Source: Lichenibacterium ramalinae (GTDB lineage: Bacteria; Pseudomonadota; Alphaproteobacteria; Rhizobiales; Beijerinckiaceae). From it: DNA of 64,000 nucleotides. Of this stretch, positions 30,496 through 38,833 are shown piece by piece. Positions within the stretch are counted from its first letter, which is position 1; each line of letters begins with the position of its first letter. Position numbers and translations under genes: made by a program. The stretch spans positions 1-64,000 of the forward strand of contig NZ_QYBC01000006.1 in assembly GCF_004137085.1 (NCBI RefSeq), written 5' to 3'. Under the pieces are notes generated by a model. That model made no database searches. It was not told where the DNA came from and was given only the letters and a program-made list of their open reading frames with translations.

Positions 30496-30525
30496 CCGGC
30501 GCCCCTCGGGGCGCCGGTTCCGTTT
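30496..30525 (+). terminator. Terminator of the yjcH-actP operon
   Basis: A perfect 10-bp GC stem (30496-30505 with 30508-30517, loop TC) is followed by TTCCGTTT, as in an intrinsic terminator. It starts 28 bp after the actP stop. Confidence 0.7.
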
Positions 30526-30549
30526 CGAACCGCGCCGCGCCCGTCCCGC

Positions 30550-30615
30550 AAAACACAAAAGCGAGACGTGTTATTTTTTAATTCTCGTAATCCCCGTGGG
30601 GAATTCTATATGGAG
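30550..30615 (+). promoter_or_regulatory. AT-rich promoter island before the sulfite-reduction operon
   Basis: This is a clear drop in GC content (CACAAAAGCG, TGTTATTTTTTAATTCTCG, GGGGAATTCTATATGG) inside a 235-bp gap. A small inverted repeat TCCCC-GT-GGGGA lies at about 30590-30601. A regulated promoter for DUF2849-cysI-cysH-DUF934 is the likeliest content. I cannot name the regulator. Confidence 0.45.
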
Positions 30616-30702
30616 ATGGCCTGGGCAGCGGCGACGATTGCCAGCCTTGGCGGCGGCATGCGACACCGCCCGCCCGAGCGTCGCGCGAGAGTGTCCCGAT
30701 CC

Positions 30703-31032
30703 ATGGCCCAAATCGTCACCGCCAGCCGGCTCACCGACGGTGCCGTCGTCTTCCTCGACGGGGACGGCGGCTGGACCGAGCGGCTCGACCGGTCGCGCGT
30801 CTTCGCCGACAAGGCCGGGACCGCGGCGGGCCTCGAAACCGGGCAGGCCGCCGAGGCCCGGAGCCTCGTCATCGACGTCTATGCCGTCGACGTCGCGCTG
30901 CAGGCCGGCGTCATCGTACCGACGAAGCTCCGCGAAGCCATCCGCGCCCGCGGCCCCACCATCCATCCCGAGTTCACCAAGCCCGGCTCGACCGGCGCGA
31001 CCGTGCAGGAGGACGATCATGTATCGGTATGA
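30703..31032 (+). CDS. DUF2849 protein of the sulfite reductase operon
   Basis: This small 109-residue protein (MAQIVTASRLTDGAVVFLDGDGGW, then TEARSLVIDVYAVDVA-type core) matches the DUF2849 family, which in alphaproteobacteria lies directly before cysI. Its biochemical role is not established; a helper for sirohaem enzyme assembly or electron supply is a reasonable guess. Its 3' end overlaps cysI by 14 bp, so translation is probably coupled. In-frame ATGs further upstream (for example 30610) exist but lack a ribosome site, whereas GAGAG lies before 30703. A cysG/siroheme synthase gene often stands upstream in relatives and is absent here. Confidence 0.8.
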   Translation: MAQIVTASRLTDGAVVFLDGDGGWTERLDRSRVFADKAGTAAGLETGQAAEARSLVIDVYAVDVALQAGVIVPTKLREAIRARGPTIHPEFTKPGSTGATVQEDDHVSV

Positions 31033-32689
31033 CGAGTTCGACGCGCGCTTCGTGGCCGAGCGGGTCTCGCAGTTCCGCGACCAGACCGGACGCCGCCTGT
31101 CGGGCGAGCTCACCGAGGACCAGTTCAAGCTGCATCGCCTGATGAACGGCGTCTACCTTCAGCTGCACGCCTACATGCTGCGCGTGGCCATCCCCTACGG
31201 CTCCCTGCGCTCGATCCAGATGCGCAAGCTCGCCCACATCGCGCGCCGCTACGACCGCGGCTACGGCCATTTCACCACGCGCCAAAACATCCAGTTCAAC
31301 TGGCCGGCGCTGAAGGACTGCCCCGACATCCTCGACGAACTCGCCACCGTCGAGATGCATGCCATCCAGACGTCGGGCAACTGCATCCGCAACGTCACGG
31401 CGGACCACTTCGCCGGCGCCGCCGCCGACGAGGTCGCGGACCCGCGGCCCTATGCCGAGATCCTGCGGCAATGGTCGTCGCTGCATCCCGAGTATTCGTT
31501 CCTGCCGCGCAAGTTCAAGATCGCCGTGACGGGGGCCGATCGCGACCGTGCCGTCATCCAGGCCCACGACATCGGCCTGCAGGTCGTCAGGGACGCGGCG
31601 GGTGCGCTGGGCTTCAAGGTCTTTGTCGGGGGCGGCCTCGGCCGCACGCCGATGATCGGCTTCAAGATCCGGGACTTCCTGCCCGAGGCGGACCTGCTCG
31701 CCTACGTCGACGCGATCGTCCGCGTCTACAACCTCGAGGGGCGGCGCGACAACAAGTACAAGGCCCGCATCAAGATCCTGGTGCACGAGAAGGGCGCCGA
31801 ACCCATGCGCGACGCCGTCGAGGCCGAGTTCGCCAAGGGCCCGAAGGGGCTGGCGCTGCCGGCCGAGGACGTCGAGCGGATCCGCGCCTATTTCGCGCCC
31901 CCGGCGCACGAGGCCCGGCCGGCGCGGTCGGACGCCGTCGCGGCGCGGCGCGGCGCGGACCCGCGCTTCGCTGCCTTCGTCGACACCAACGTCGCCCAGC
32001 ATCGCGAAGCCGGCTACGGCATTGTGACGATCTCGCTGAAGCCGATCGGCGGCATCCCGGGCGACGCCTCGGCCGAGCAGATGGACCTCGTCGCCGACCT
32101 CGCCGACCGCTTCTCCTTCGGCGAGGTCCGGGTGTCGCACGAGCAGAACCTCGTGCTGACCGACGTGGCGCTGGACGACCTGCCGGCCCTCTACGACGCG
32201 CTCGCCGCGGCCGGGCTGGCCACGCCCAACGCGGGCCTCGTCACCGACATCATCGCCTGCCCGGGCCTCGACTATTGCGCCCTGGCGACGGCCCGCTCGA
32301 TCCCGGTGGCGCAGCGCATCTCCGAGCGGTTCGGCGAAGGCGCGCGCGCCCAGGACATCGGCGAGCTCAAGATCAAGATCTCGGGCTGCATCAATGCCTG
32401 CGGCCACCACCACGTCGGCCACATCGGCATCCTGGGCCTCGACCGGAAGGGCGAGGAAACCTACCAGATCACGCTCGGCGGCTCGGGCGACGAGACCGCC
32501 TCGCTGGGCGACCTCACCGGCCCGGGCTTCTCGACCGACGACGTCGTCGACGCCGTCGAGAACATCGTCGACACCTACCTCGGCCTGCGTGCGGGGCCTG
32601 ACGAGGACTTCCTCGCCGCATACCGCCGCGTCGGCATGGCCCCGTTCAAGAAGGCGCTCTACGAGCGCGACGCGGGCCGGGAGATCTGA
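31019..32689 (+). CDS. cysI: Sulfite/nitrite reductase hemoprotein (CysI-type)
   Basis: This 556-residue siroheme/4Fe-4S enzyme reduces sulfite to sulfide in assimilation. Two ferredoxin-like half domains (FTTRQNIQFNWP and VSHEQNLVLTDV are the two substrate-side arginine/glutamine motifs) flank two NIR/SIR domains. The cluster/siroheme cysteines are Cys414, Cys420 (CPGLDYC), Cys457 and Cys461 (GCINACGHHHVGH). Co-location with cysH, not nitrate genes, favours sulfite as substrate. It overlaps the DUF2849 gene and lies 4 bp before cysH. The electron donor (ferredoxin or flavoprotein) is not encoded nearby. Confidence 0.94.
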   Translation: MYRYDEFDARFVAERVSQFRDQTGRRLSGELTEDQFKLHRLMNGVYLQLHAYMLRVAIPYGSLRSIQMRKLAHIARRYDRGYGHFTTRQNIQFNWPALKDCPDILDELATVEMHAIQTSGNCIRNVTADHFAGAAADEVADPRPYAEILRQWSSLHPEYSFLPRKFKIAVTGADRDRAVIQAHDIGLQVVRDAAGALGFKVFVGGGLGRTPMIGFKIRDFLPEADLLAYVDAIVRVYNLEGRRDNKYKARIKILVHEKGAEPMRDAVEAEFAKGPKGLALPAEDVERIRAYFAPPAHEARPARSDAVAARRGADPRFAAFVDTNVAQHREAGYGIVTISLKPIGGIPGDASAEQMDLVADLADRFSFGEVRVSHEQNLVLTDVALDDLPALYDALAAAGLATPNAGLVTDIIACPGLDYCALATARSIPVAQRISERFGEGARAQDIGELKIKISGCINACGHHHVGHIGILGLDRKGEETYQITLGGSGDETASLGDLTGPGFSTDDVVDAVENIVDTYLGLRAGPDEDFLAAYRRVGMAPFKKALYERDAGREI

Positions 32690-32693
32690 GCTC

Positions 32694-33428
32694 ATGAGCG
32701 TTCACGATGTGACGCTGTTCGGCGACCAGGTCGCGGCATCGCGGCTGGGCCAGCGTTTCGCCGCCATGGATGCGGGCGCGCTCCTGCGCCTGTCCGTCCG
32801 CGACCTGTTCCCGGGCCGCATCGCACTCGTGTCGAGCTTCGGTGCGGATTCGGCGGTTCTGCTCCACATGGTGGCGCAGGTCGACAAGGCGACGCCGGTG
32901 ATCTTCGTCGACACCGGCTTCCTGTTTCCCGAAACCCTCGCCTACCGGGACGAGCTGGTGGCGCTGCTCGGCCTCACGGACGTGCGCGCCATCCAGCCCT
33001 CGGGGGAGGATCTCGCGGCGCTCGACCCGGACGGCTTCCTGTGGTCGACCGACCCCGACGCCTGCTGCGACATCCGCAAGGTGAAGCCGCTGGCGGGTGC
33101 CATCTCGGGCTACGACGCCTGGATCACCGGCCGCAAGCGCTTCCAGAGCGGCAGCCGCGCCGCCCTGCCGCTGTTCGAGGCCGAAGGCGAGCGCGTCAAG
33201 ATCAACCCGCTCGCCGGCTGGGATGCCAGCGAACTGCTGCGCTACCTCGACGCCCACGACCTGCCCCGCCACCGCATGGTGGCCAAGGGCTACCCCTCGA
33301 TCGGCTGCATCCCCTGCACGTCGCCGGTGAAGGCGGGCGAGGACGCCCGTGCCGGGCGTTGGCGCGGCAAGGGCAAGACCGAATGCGGCATCCACCTCGG
33401 CATCCTTTCCGCCGGACAGGACATCTGA
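32694..33428 (+). CDS. cysH: Phosphoadenylyl/adenylyl-sulfate reductase
   Basis: This 244-residue enzyme reduces APS (or PAPS) to sulfite using thioredoxin. The nucleotide-binding start VSSFGADSAVLLHMVA is the PP-loop form. Cluster cysteines Cys124-Cys125 (CCDIRKVKPL) and Cys205/Cys208 (GCIPCTSPV) show the 4Fe-4S type that prefers APS. The catalytic cysteine is Cys231 in TECGIHLG. The ATG at 32694 follows the cysI stop by 4 bases; the open frame upstream is inside cysI. The next gene starts on the last base of its stop. Confidence 0.95.
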   Translation: MSVHDVTLFGDQVAASRLGQRFAAMDAGALLRLSVRDLFPGRIALVSSFGADSAVLLHMVAQVDKATPVIFVDTGFLFPETLAYRDELVALLGLTDVRAIQPSGEDLAALDPDGFLWSTDPDACCDIRKVKPLAGAISGYDAWITGRKRFQSGSRAALPLFEAEGERVKINPLAGWDASELLRYLDAHDLPRHRMVAKGYPSIGCIPCTSPVKAGEDARAGRWRGKGKTECGIHLGILSAGQDI

Positions 33429-33943
33429 TGCGACTCTTCAAGGACGGCGCCTTCGTCGACGACCCCTGGCACATGCTCGGCGACGACGAACCGCTCGGCG
33501 CGGGGCCGGCGATCCTGTCGCTCAAGGCCTGGCTGGCGCTCGGCGACGCCCGCCAGGGCATCAACACGCCCGTCGGCGTGAAGCTCGACGCGGGCGAGAT
33601 GGTGGACGCGCTGCTGCCCGACCTCGATCGCCTGTCGCTCGTCGCCCTGTCCTTCCCGAAGTTCGGAGACGGGCGCGCCTTCTCGAAGGCGTCGCTGCTG
33701 CGTGGGCAGCACGGCTTCAAGGGCGAAATTCGCGCCGTGGGCGACGTGCTGTGGGACCAGCTGCAGCTGATGCGCCGCTGCGGCTTCGACGCCTTCCTGG
33801 TCGAGAATGAGCCGACCCTTCGGGCGCTGGAAGCCGGCAAGAAGCCCTTCATGGACGAGTTCTACCAGCCGGGCCACGGCGCGCCGGAACAGCCCGCCGA
33901 TGGGCGGCGGCCCTGGGCGTGGCGGACCGCGGCATCGCGCTGA
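33428..33943 (+). CDS. DUF934 protein, last gene of the sulfite-reduction operon
   Basis: This is a 171-residue protein of the DUF934 family (MRLFKDGAFVDDPW, then SLVALSFPKFGDGRAFSKASLLR and GEIRAVGDVLWDQLQLMRRCGFDAFLVE), regularly found beside cysI/cysH in proteobacteria. The biochemical role is unclear; a sulfite reductase assembly or electron-transfer factor is often supposed. The start overlaps the cysH stop by one base (TGATG). Confidence 0.88.
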   Translation: MRLFKDGAFVDDPWHMLGDDEPLGAGPAILSLKAWLALGDARQGINTPVGVKLDAGEMVDALLPDLDRLSLVALSFPKFGDGRAFSKASLLRGQHGFKGEIRAVGDVLWDQLQLMRRCGFDAFLVENEPTLRALEAGKKPFMDEFYQPGHGAPEQPADGRRPWAWRTAASR

Positions 33944-33999
33944 ACGGCCTCGCTTGGCGGGACAACCCGGCATAAGGTGCATGCAGGGAGGACGACGCC

Positions 34000-34890
34000 A
34001 TGATGTTCCGCAACGACCAGCCCCAGCACGCCGACCAATTGCCGCCCGAGGAGCCCGGCCATGCGCCGGGCCGCCGCAGCTTCCTCGTCGCCTCGCTCGG
34101 CGTCGGCTTCGCGCTGGCGGCCCACCCCGTGGTGGCCCAGGTCATCACGACGCCGACCGACGGGCTCGTGGCCGGCGAGGTCAAGGTGCCGACGGCCGAC
34201 GGCGCGATGCCGGCCTATCGCGCCATGCCGGACGGCGCCGGCCCGTTCCCCGTCATGGTGGTGATCGAGGAGATCTTCGGCGTCCACGAATACATCAAGG
34301 ACATCTGCCGCCGCTACGCCAAGCTCGGCTATTTCGCCATCGCGCCGGAGCTCTTCGCCCGCCAGGGCGACCCCGCGCACGCCGACATCAAGACGATCGT
34401 CACCGACATCGTCCCCAAGGTGCCGGACGCCCAGGCCATGGCCGACCTCGACGCGACCGTGGCCTACGCGGCTGCGACCGGGAAAGCCGACACGGCCCGG
34501 CGGGGTGCCACGGGCTTCTGCTGGGGCGGCCGCATGATCTGGCTCTTCGCCGACCACGACCCCGCGCTGAAGGCCGCCGTCGCCTTCTACGGCATCCTGG
34601 GCGGCAAGGCCTCGCCCCCGACGCCGATCAAGCCCAAGAATCCGCTCGACTTCGGCCACGACGTGAAGGTGCCGGTGCTGGGCCTCTACGGCGGCCACGA
34701 CGACAACATCCCGCCCGCCCTCATCGCGGAGATGCAGGCGGAGCTGAAGGGCACGGCCTCCGAAATCGTCGTCTACCCCGATGCGCCGCACGGATTCTTC
34801 GCCGACTACCGCCCGAGCTACCGGCCGGACGCCGCGCACGACGCCTGGGGCAAGGCGCAGGCTTGGTTCAAGGCGCACGGGCTCGCCTGA
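34000..34890 (+). CDS. Tat-exported dienelactone hydrolase-family protein
   Basis: This is a 296-residue alpha/beta hydrolase. The N-terminus has a twin-arginine signal (GRRSFLVASLGVGFALA, Arg25-Arg26), predicting folded export. The triad is Cys174 (TGFCWGGRMIW), an Asp in GGHDDNIPP (234/235) and His264 (DAPHGFFAD). FPVMVVIEEIFGVHEYIKDICRRYAKLGYFAIAPELFAR is the usual family core. AGGGAGGA precedes the ATG. It may cleave cyclic esters/lactones in the periplasm, but family members vary and the true substrate is unknown. Confidence 0.88.
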   Translation: MMFRNDQPQHADQLPPEEPGHAPGRRSFLVASLGVGFALAAHPVVAQVITTPTDGLVAGEVKVPTADGAMPAYRAMPDGAGPFPVMVVIEEIFGVHEYIKDICRRYAKLGYFAIAPELFARQGDPAHADIKTIVTDIVPKVPDAQAMADLDATVAYAAATGKADTARRGATGFCWGGRMIWLFADHDPALKAAVAFYGILGGKASPPTPIKPKNPLDFGHDVKVPVLGLYGGHDDNIPPALIAEMQAELKGTASEIVVYPDAPHGFFADYRPSYRPDAAHDAWGKAQAWFKAHGLA

Positions 34891-34933
34891 GCGGCCTTGC
34901 AAGCGGCAGGGCGACGGGCGTAGCCTGCCGTCC

Positions 34934-35218
34934 ATGCAGATCGAAGTCACCCCCGAGCAGGACGACGTCATCCGCCACGCCATAGCGTCCGGGCGCATCG
35001 CGCGGCCGGAAGACGCCGTGGCGGAGGCAATGGCAGAATGGGTCGAGCGGGAACGACAGCGGATCGCGCTTGTCGCGAGCCTCGAAGAGGCCGAGGCTTC
35101 GGTCGCCAGAGGTGAAGGCACCGTCATCGAGACAGACGAGCAACTCGCCGCCTTCTTCGACGACATCGAGTCCGGCTACAGGGCTGAGCCACCCGCGATG
35201 AGAGCCGTCCGGGGCTGA
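34934..35218 (+). CDS. Putative antitoxin (ParD/ribbon-helix-helix-like)
   Basis: This is a 94-residue protein. It opens with a ribbon-helix-helix-like MQIEVTPEQDDVIRHAIASGRIARPEDAVAEAMAEWVERE and ends in an acidic, likely flexible tail that would bind the toxin. Its last base is the first base of the next gene's ATG (TGATG), the typical antitoxin-first layout. Base composition is less GC-rich than neighbouring genes. Its family is recognised from layout and fold only. Confidence 0.68.
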   Translation: MQIEVTPEQDDVIRHAIASGRIARPEDAVAEAMAEWVERERQRIALVASLEEAEASVARGEGTVIETDEQLAAFFDDIESGYRAEPPAMRAVRG

Positions 35219-35505
35219 TGCCGCCCAGGATTGTCGCACCGGAGGCCCGGGAGGACCTGCGCCTCATCGGCTTCGATCACGGACGTGCGACGGCCCTCGC
35301 CAGCCTCGGCCGGCTCAAGCGCAGCTTCAGCCTGCTCGGCCGCTATCCGCTCGTCGGCCGAGCCCGGAATATCGACCTCGGTCCCGGGTTGCGCAGCCTG
35401 CCGAGCGGTGGCTATGTCATCATCTATCGTCCGACGCCGCAGTCAGTCACAATCCTGCGCGTCATCGATGGTCGACGGGACTATCCGCTGCTTTTCCGGC
35501 ACTGA
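35218..35505 (+). CDS. Putative RelE/ParE-family toxin
   Basis: This 95-residue basic protein has the ParE/RelE-like order: IVAPEAREDLRLIGFDHG at the start, a central ARNIDLGPGLRSLPSGGYVIIYRPTPQSVTILRVIDGRRDYPLLF. The GYVIIYR...ILRVIDGRRDY stretch matches the C-terminal beta sheet of ParE toxins (gyrase poisons). It is translationally coupled to the antitoxin gene. The family is clear enough; DNA-gyrase versus mRNA targeting cannot be told from the sequence. Confidence 0.75.
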   Translation: MPPRIVAPEAREDLRLIGFDHGRATALASLGRLKRSFSLLGRYPLVGRARNIDLGPGLRSLPSGGYVIIYRPTPQSVTILRVIDGRRDYPLLFRH

Positions 35506-35512
35506 CGTCCGA

Positions 35513-35938
35513 TCACGCCCCCGTATCGGCCTTCAGCCCCGCGGCCTCGATCCCCGCCACGGCACAGATCTCGTCGTTGTCGCTGAGGTCGCCCGAGACG
35601 CCGACGGCGCCAACCACTTCGCCGCCCTGCAGGATGAGGACGCCGCCGGGCACCGGCACGAGGGAGCCACCGACGGCGTGGGTGGCGGCCGCCACGAAGG
35701 CCGGACGTTCCGCCGCCATCTTGGCGATGGCGCGTGAGCCGAGCCCCATGGCGAGGGCGCCGTCGGCCTTGCCGCGGGCGATCTCGCCGCGCTTGAGGCT
35801 GGTGCCGTCCTGCGCCGCGAAGGCCTTCATGGCGCCGCGCGCGTCCAGCACCACCGCGGCGAGCGGCTTGAAGCCCTTCTCGGTCCCGGTCTTGAGCACG
35901 ACGTCGAGGATGGTGCGGGCGTGGTCGAGGCTGAGCAT
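35513..35938 (-). CDS. GlcG/HbpS-family heme-binding-like protein
   Basis: This is a 141-residue protein of the GlcG/HbpS (DUF336) family, with LSLDHARTILDVVL, PLAAVVLDARGAMKAFAAQDG, FVAAATHAVGGSLVPVPGGVLI and VVGAVGVSGDLSDNDE. Members bind heme or small ligands in some species and are often encoded at the end of catabolic or transport operons. It lies 70 bp behind the ABC ATPase on the same strand and is probably its last gene. The longer frame (start 35998) is not needed by the family. It ends 7 bp from the convergent ParE-like toxin gene. Confidence 0.85.
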   Translation of the reverse strand: MLSLDHARTILDVVLKTGTEKGFKPLAAVVLDARGAMKAFAAQDGTSLKRGEIARGKADGALAMGLGSRAIAKMAAERPAFVAAATHAVGGSLVPVPGGVLILQGGEVVGAVGVSGDLSDNDEICAVAGIEAAGLKADTGA

Positions 35939-36008
35939 GGGCGTCCCGTCGGGCTGAATGTCGGGGCGGACCCTGCCGCGCCCGCGCCCGTCTGGCAAGC
36001 GCGTCCTG

Positions 36009-37073
36009 TCACGCCGCCTCGAGCGGCACGAGGTCGTCGGGCGAGAAATGCAGCGTCACGCTTTCGCCCGGCAGGGGCGGCGGCAGGCCGGGGCTGTTGA
36101 AACGGTCGAGGAGAATGCGGCTGCCGCCGATCTCGACCTTCACCCGCACCACGGCCCCCAGGAAGGCCACATCGGCGATGGTGCCCCGGATGCGGTTGCC
36201 GCCGTTGCCGGGGTCGTGCAGCGTCACGGCCTCGGGCCGCAGCGCCACCGCGCAACCGGCGGAGCCCGCCGCCGCCATGATCTGCCGGCCGACGCGGGCC
36301 TCCTGCCCGTCGATGCGGATGGCGCCGCTCTGCGCGTCCACCACTTCGACGTTGAGGATGTTGAGCGTGCCGATGAACGAGGCCACGAAGCGCGTCTTCG
36401 GCCGGTTGTAGATCTCGAAGGGCGTGCCGAGCTGCTCGATGCGGCCCTCGCTCATGACGACGATCCTGTCCGACATGGACAGGGCCTCCTCCTGGTCGTG
36501 GGTGACGAAGACGGTCGTGATGCCGAGCGTGCGCTGCAGCGCCTTGAGCTCGTCGCGCAGCGCCAGCCGCACCTTGGCGTCGAGCGCCGAGAGCGGCTCA
36601 TCGAGCAGCAGGAGCTTCGGCGAGGTGGCGAGCGCGCGGGCGAGGGCGACGCGCTGCTGCTGGCCGCCGGAGATCTGGTAGGGGTAGCGGTCGGCGAGGT
36701 GGTCGAGCTTCACGATGCCCAGCATCTCGGCCACGCGGGCCCGCGTGGCTTCCCCGCTCGCCTTGGCGACCTTGAGACCGAAGGCGACGTTCCCCGCCAC
36801 CGTCATGTTGGGGAACAGCGCGTAGTTCTGGAACACCATGCCGACGTTGCGGGCATTGGGCGGCAGGTGGGTGACGTCGCGCCCCTCGATGCGGATCGCC
36901 CCGGACGTCGCGGTCTCGAAGCCCGCGATCATGCGCAGCGTCGTGGTCTTGCCGCAGCCCGACGGGCCCAGGAAGGACACGAATTCGCCCGGCTGCACGT
37001 CGAGATCGAAGCGCTGCACCACCTGATGGGTGCCGTAGCTCTTGGTGAGATGCTCGATCGACAGGAAGCTCAT
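36009..37073 (-). CDS. ABC transporter ATP-binding protein (PotA/FbpC type)
   Basis: This is a 354-residue ATPase for the permeases encoded upstream. Walker A is GPSGCGKTT, the ABC signature is ISGGQQQRVALARAL, Walker B is LLLLDEPLSALD and the switch histidine lies in VFVTHDQEEAL. A TOBE domain occupies the C-terminal third (RFVASFIGTLNILN onward). It belongs to the polyamine/Fe3+/phosphonate group. It starts 7 bp after permease 2. Confidence 0.93.
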   Translation of the reverse strand: MSFLSIEHLTKSYGTHQVVQRFDLDVQPGEFVSFLGPSGCGKTTTLRMIAGFETATSGAIRIEGRDVTHLPPNARNVGMVFQNYALFPNMTVAGNVAFGLKVAKASGEATRARVAEMLGIVKLDHLADRYPYQISGGQQQRVALARALATSPKLLLLDEPLSALDAKVRLALRDELKALQRTLGITTVFVTHDQEEALSMSDRIVVMSEGRIEQLGTPFEIYNRPKTRFVASFIGTLNILNVEVVDAQSGAIRIDGQEARVGRQIMAAAGSAGCAVALRPEAVTLHDPGNGGNRIRGTIADVAFLGAVVRVKVEIGGSRILLDRFNSPGLPPPLPGESVTLHFSPDDLVPLEAA

Positions 37074-37080
37074 GGGCGGC

Positions 37081-37869
37081 TCACACCTTGACCGAACGGG
37101 CCGTGGGGTCCCGGGCGAAGAGCTGGATCAGGCCCATGCAGGCCCAGGTGACGGCAAAGGCGATGAAGGCCAGCGCCGAAGGCTCGTAGGCCTTGTTGGC
37201 GCCGACCAGCTGGAGATACGGCCCGAAGGCCGGGCGGTCGAGCAGGCTCGCCAGCGTGAACTCGCCGATGACGATGGCGAAGGTCAGGAAGGCGCCGCTG
37301 AGCACCGCCGCCCGGACGTTGGGGAAGATGACCCTGAACAGGATCGTGCTCCGCCGGGCGCCGAGGCTTTCGGCCGCCTCCGTCAGGCTCCTCACGTCGA
37401 TGGTGCGCAGCCCGGTGTCGACGGCGCGGTAGAGGTAGGGCAGCGCCAGCACGACGTAGCCGCAGACGAGCAGGACGTCGGTGCTCCAGGTCGACGCGGT
37501 CATGGGCAGCAGCGAGGACGAGTTGTACAATTTGAGGTAGCCGAACACCAGCACGATGGCCGGGATGACGAGCGGCATCAGCGTGACGAATTCGACGTAG
37601 GGCCGCAGCCAGGACAGCTTCAGCCGGATCCAATAGGCGGTCGGCACCACCAGCAGCGTGCCCGCCACGATGGTGGCGAGGGCGGAAGCCGCCGAGAAGC
37701 CGAACGTGTGCCAGAAGGCGGGATCGGACAGGACGTTGGCGTAGGCGTCGAGGCTGTAGGTGCCGCGCCGGATCCGCATGGAGAATTCCACCGTGGCCAC
37801 CAGGGGCACGATGAAATAGGCGACGCCGATCGCGAAGGCGGCCCAGGCGCCCACCGAAGGCCGCTTCAT
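37081..37869 (-). CDS. ABC transporter permease 2 (PotC-like)
   Basis: This 262-residue inner-membrane subunit has about six helices. The coupling loop is EAAESLGARRSTILFRVIFPNV (EAA...G motif) at about 170-192. The start MKRPSVGAWAAFAIGVAYFIVPLVA overlaps the stop of permease 1 by four bases (ATGA). The longer frame upstream is a shifted reading of permease 1. Confidence 0.92.
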   Translation of the reverse strand: MKRPSVGAWAAFAIGVAYFIVPLVATVEFSMRIRRGTYSLDAYANVLSDPAFWHTFGFSAASALATIVAGTLLVVPTAYWIRLKLSWLRPYVEFVTLMPLVIPAIVLVFGYLKLYNSSSLLPMTASTWSTDVLLVCGYVVLALPYLYRAVDTGLRTIDVRSLTEAAESLGARRSTILFRVIFPNVRAAVLSGAFLTFAIVIGEFTLASLLDRPAFGPYLQLVGANKAYEPSALAFIAFAVTWACMGLIQLFARDPTARSVKV

Positions 37870-38762
37870 CGCAGCCACCGTTCGGAGCGCGTGCGCAGCA
37901 CGATGTAGAGCGCGTTGGACAGGCCGGTGATCACCACCATGCCGAGCGCCAGCGCGTAGCCGAGGTGGGGGTTGTGCAGCACGTCGCCGCGGATCTGCGC
38001 GTAGAGCAGGATGGTCACGAGGTTCAGCGTCGAGCCCGTCAGCCCGTAGGCGGTCGCGATGGCGCCGAAGCTGTTGGCGAAGAGCAGCAGCGTGGTGCCG
38101 AGCAGGCTGGGCCACAGGATGGGCATGACGACGTAGCGCCAATAGGTGAAGGGCGACGCGCCCAGGATGGTGGCGGCTTCGCGCCATTCGCGCTTCAGCC
38201 CGTCGAGCGCCGGCGTCAGGATCAGCACCATGAGGGGGATCTGGAAATACAGGTAGGTGAGCGTCAGGCCCCAGAAGCTCAGGATGTTGAAACCGTTGCG
38301 GTAGAGGCTGAAGCCGAAGACGCTTTGCAGCACCGTGGTGACGAGCCCGGTCCGGCCCAGGGTGGCGATGAAGGCGAAGGCGAGCGGCAGGCCGGCGAAG
38401 TTCGACGCGACGCCGCTGAAGGTGAGCAGGATGGGGCGCAGCCAGGCCGGCAGGCCTCCCAGCACCACGGCCCAGGCCAGCAGGAAGCCGAAGACAGCCC
38501 CGAGGATCGCCGAGGCGGCGCTGACTTCGAGGCTGATCGCATAGGCGCTGAGGATGCCGGGCTCCCACAGGCCAGCGATGTTGGCCAGCGTCAGGTGCCC
38601 GTCGTTGTCCTGGAAGGCGCCGACCACGAGGTAGGCGGTCGGGACCAGGAGGAACAGCGCCGCGAAGGCGAAGAACGGCACCACGCCGATCCAGGCGAGC
38701 GACATCGGCGCGCGCGGCCGGACCCGCATCGTGATGGGCGCGACCGCCTCGACCTGCTGCAT
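37866..38762 (-). CDS. ABC transporter permease 1 (PotB-like)
   Basis: This is a 298-residue permease with about six helices, starting in the first helix at AWIGVVPFFAFAALFLLVPTAYLVVG. The EAA coupling loop is EWREAATILGASPFTYWRYVVMP. It lies 71 bp behind the binding-protein gene, with a hairpin in between, and is coupled to permease 2. Confidence 0.92.
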   Translation of the reverse strand: MQQVEAVAPITMRVRPRAPMSLAWIGVVPFFAFAALFLLVPTAYLVVGAFQDNDGHLTLANIAGLWEPGILSAYAISLEVSAASAILGAVFGFLLAWAVVLGGLPAWLRPILLTFSGVASNFAGLPLAFAFIATLGRTGLVTTVLQSVFGFSLYRNGFNILSFWGLTLTYLYFQIPLMVLILTPALDGLKREWREAATILGASPFTYWRYVVMPILWPSLLGTTLLLFANSFGAIATAYGLTGSTLNLVTILLYAQIRGDVLHNPHLGYALALGMVVITGLSNALYIVLRTRSERWLR

Positions 38763-38790
38763 CGTGCCTCGAGCGTCCGAACCGCGGCGG

Positions 38791-38810
38791 GGGCGGCCCC
38801 ATGGCCGCCC
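38791..38810 (-). promoter_or_regulatory. Hairpin between binding-protein gene and permease genes
   Basis: An 8-bp perfect stem (38791-38798 with 38803-38810, four-base loop) lies in the 71-bp gap. In binding-protein operons such hairpins stabilise the upstream message or reduce read-through, so more binding protein than permease is made. No T-run follows on the minus strand. Confidence 0.45.
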
Positions 38811-38833
38811 TCCCTTTCAGCCCTGGCGTGCCA

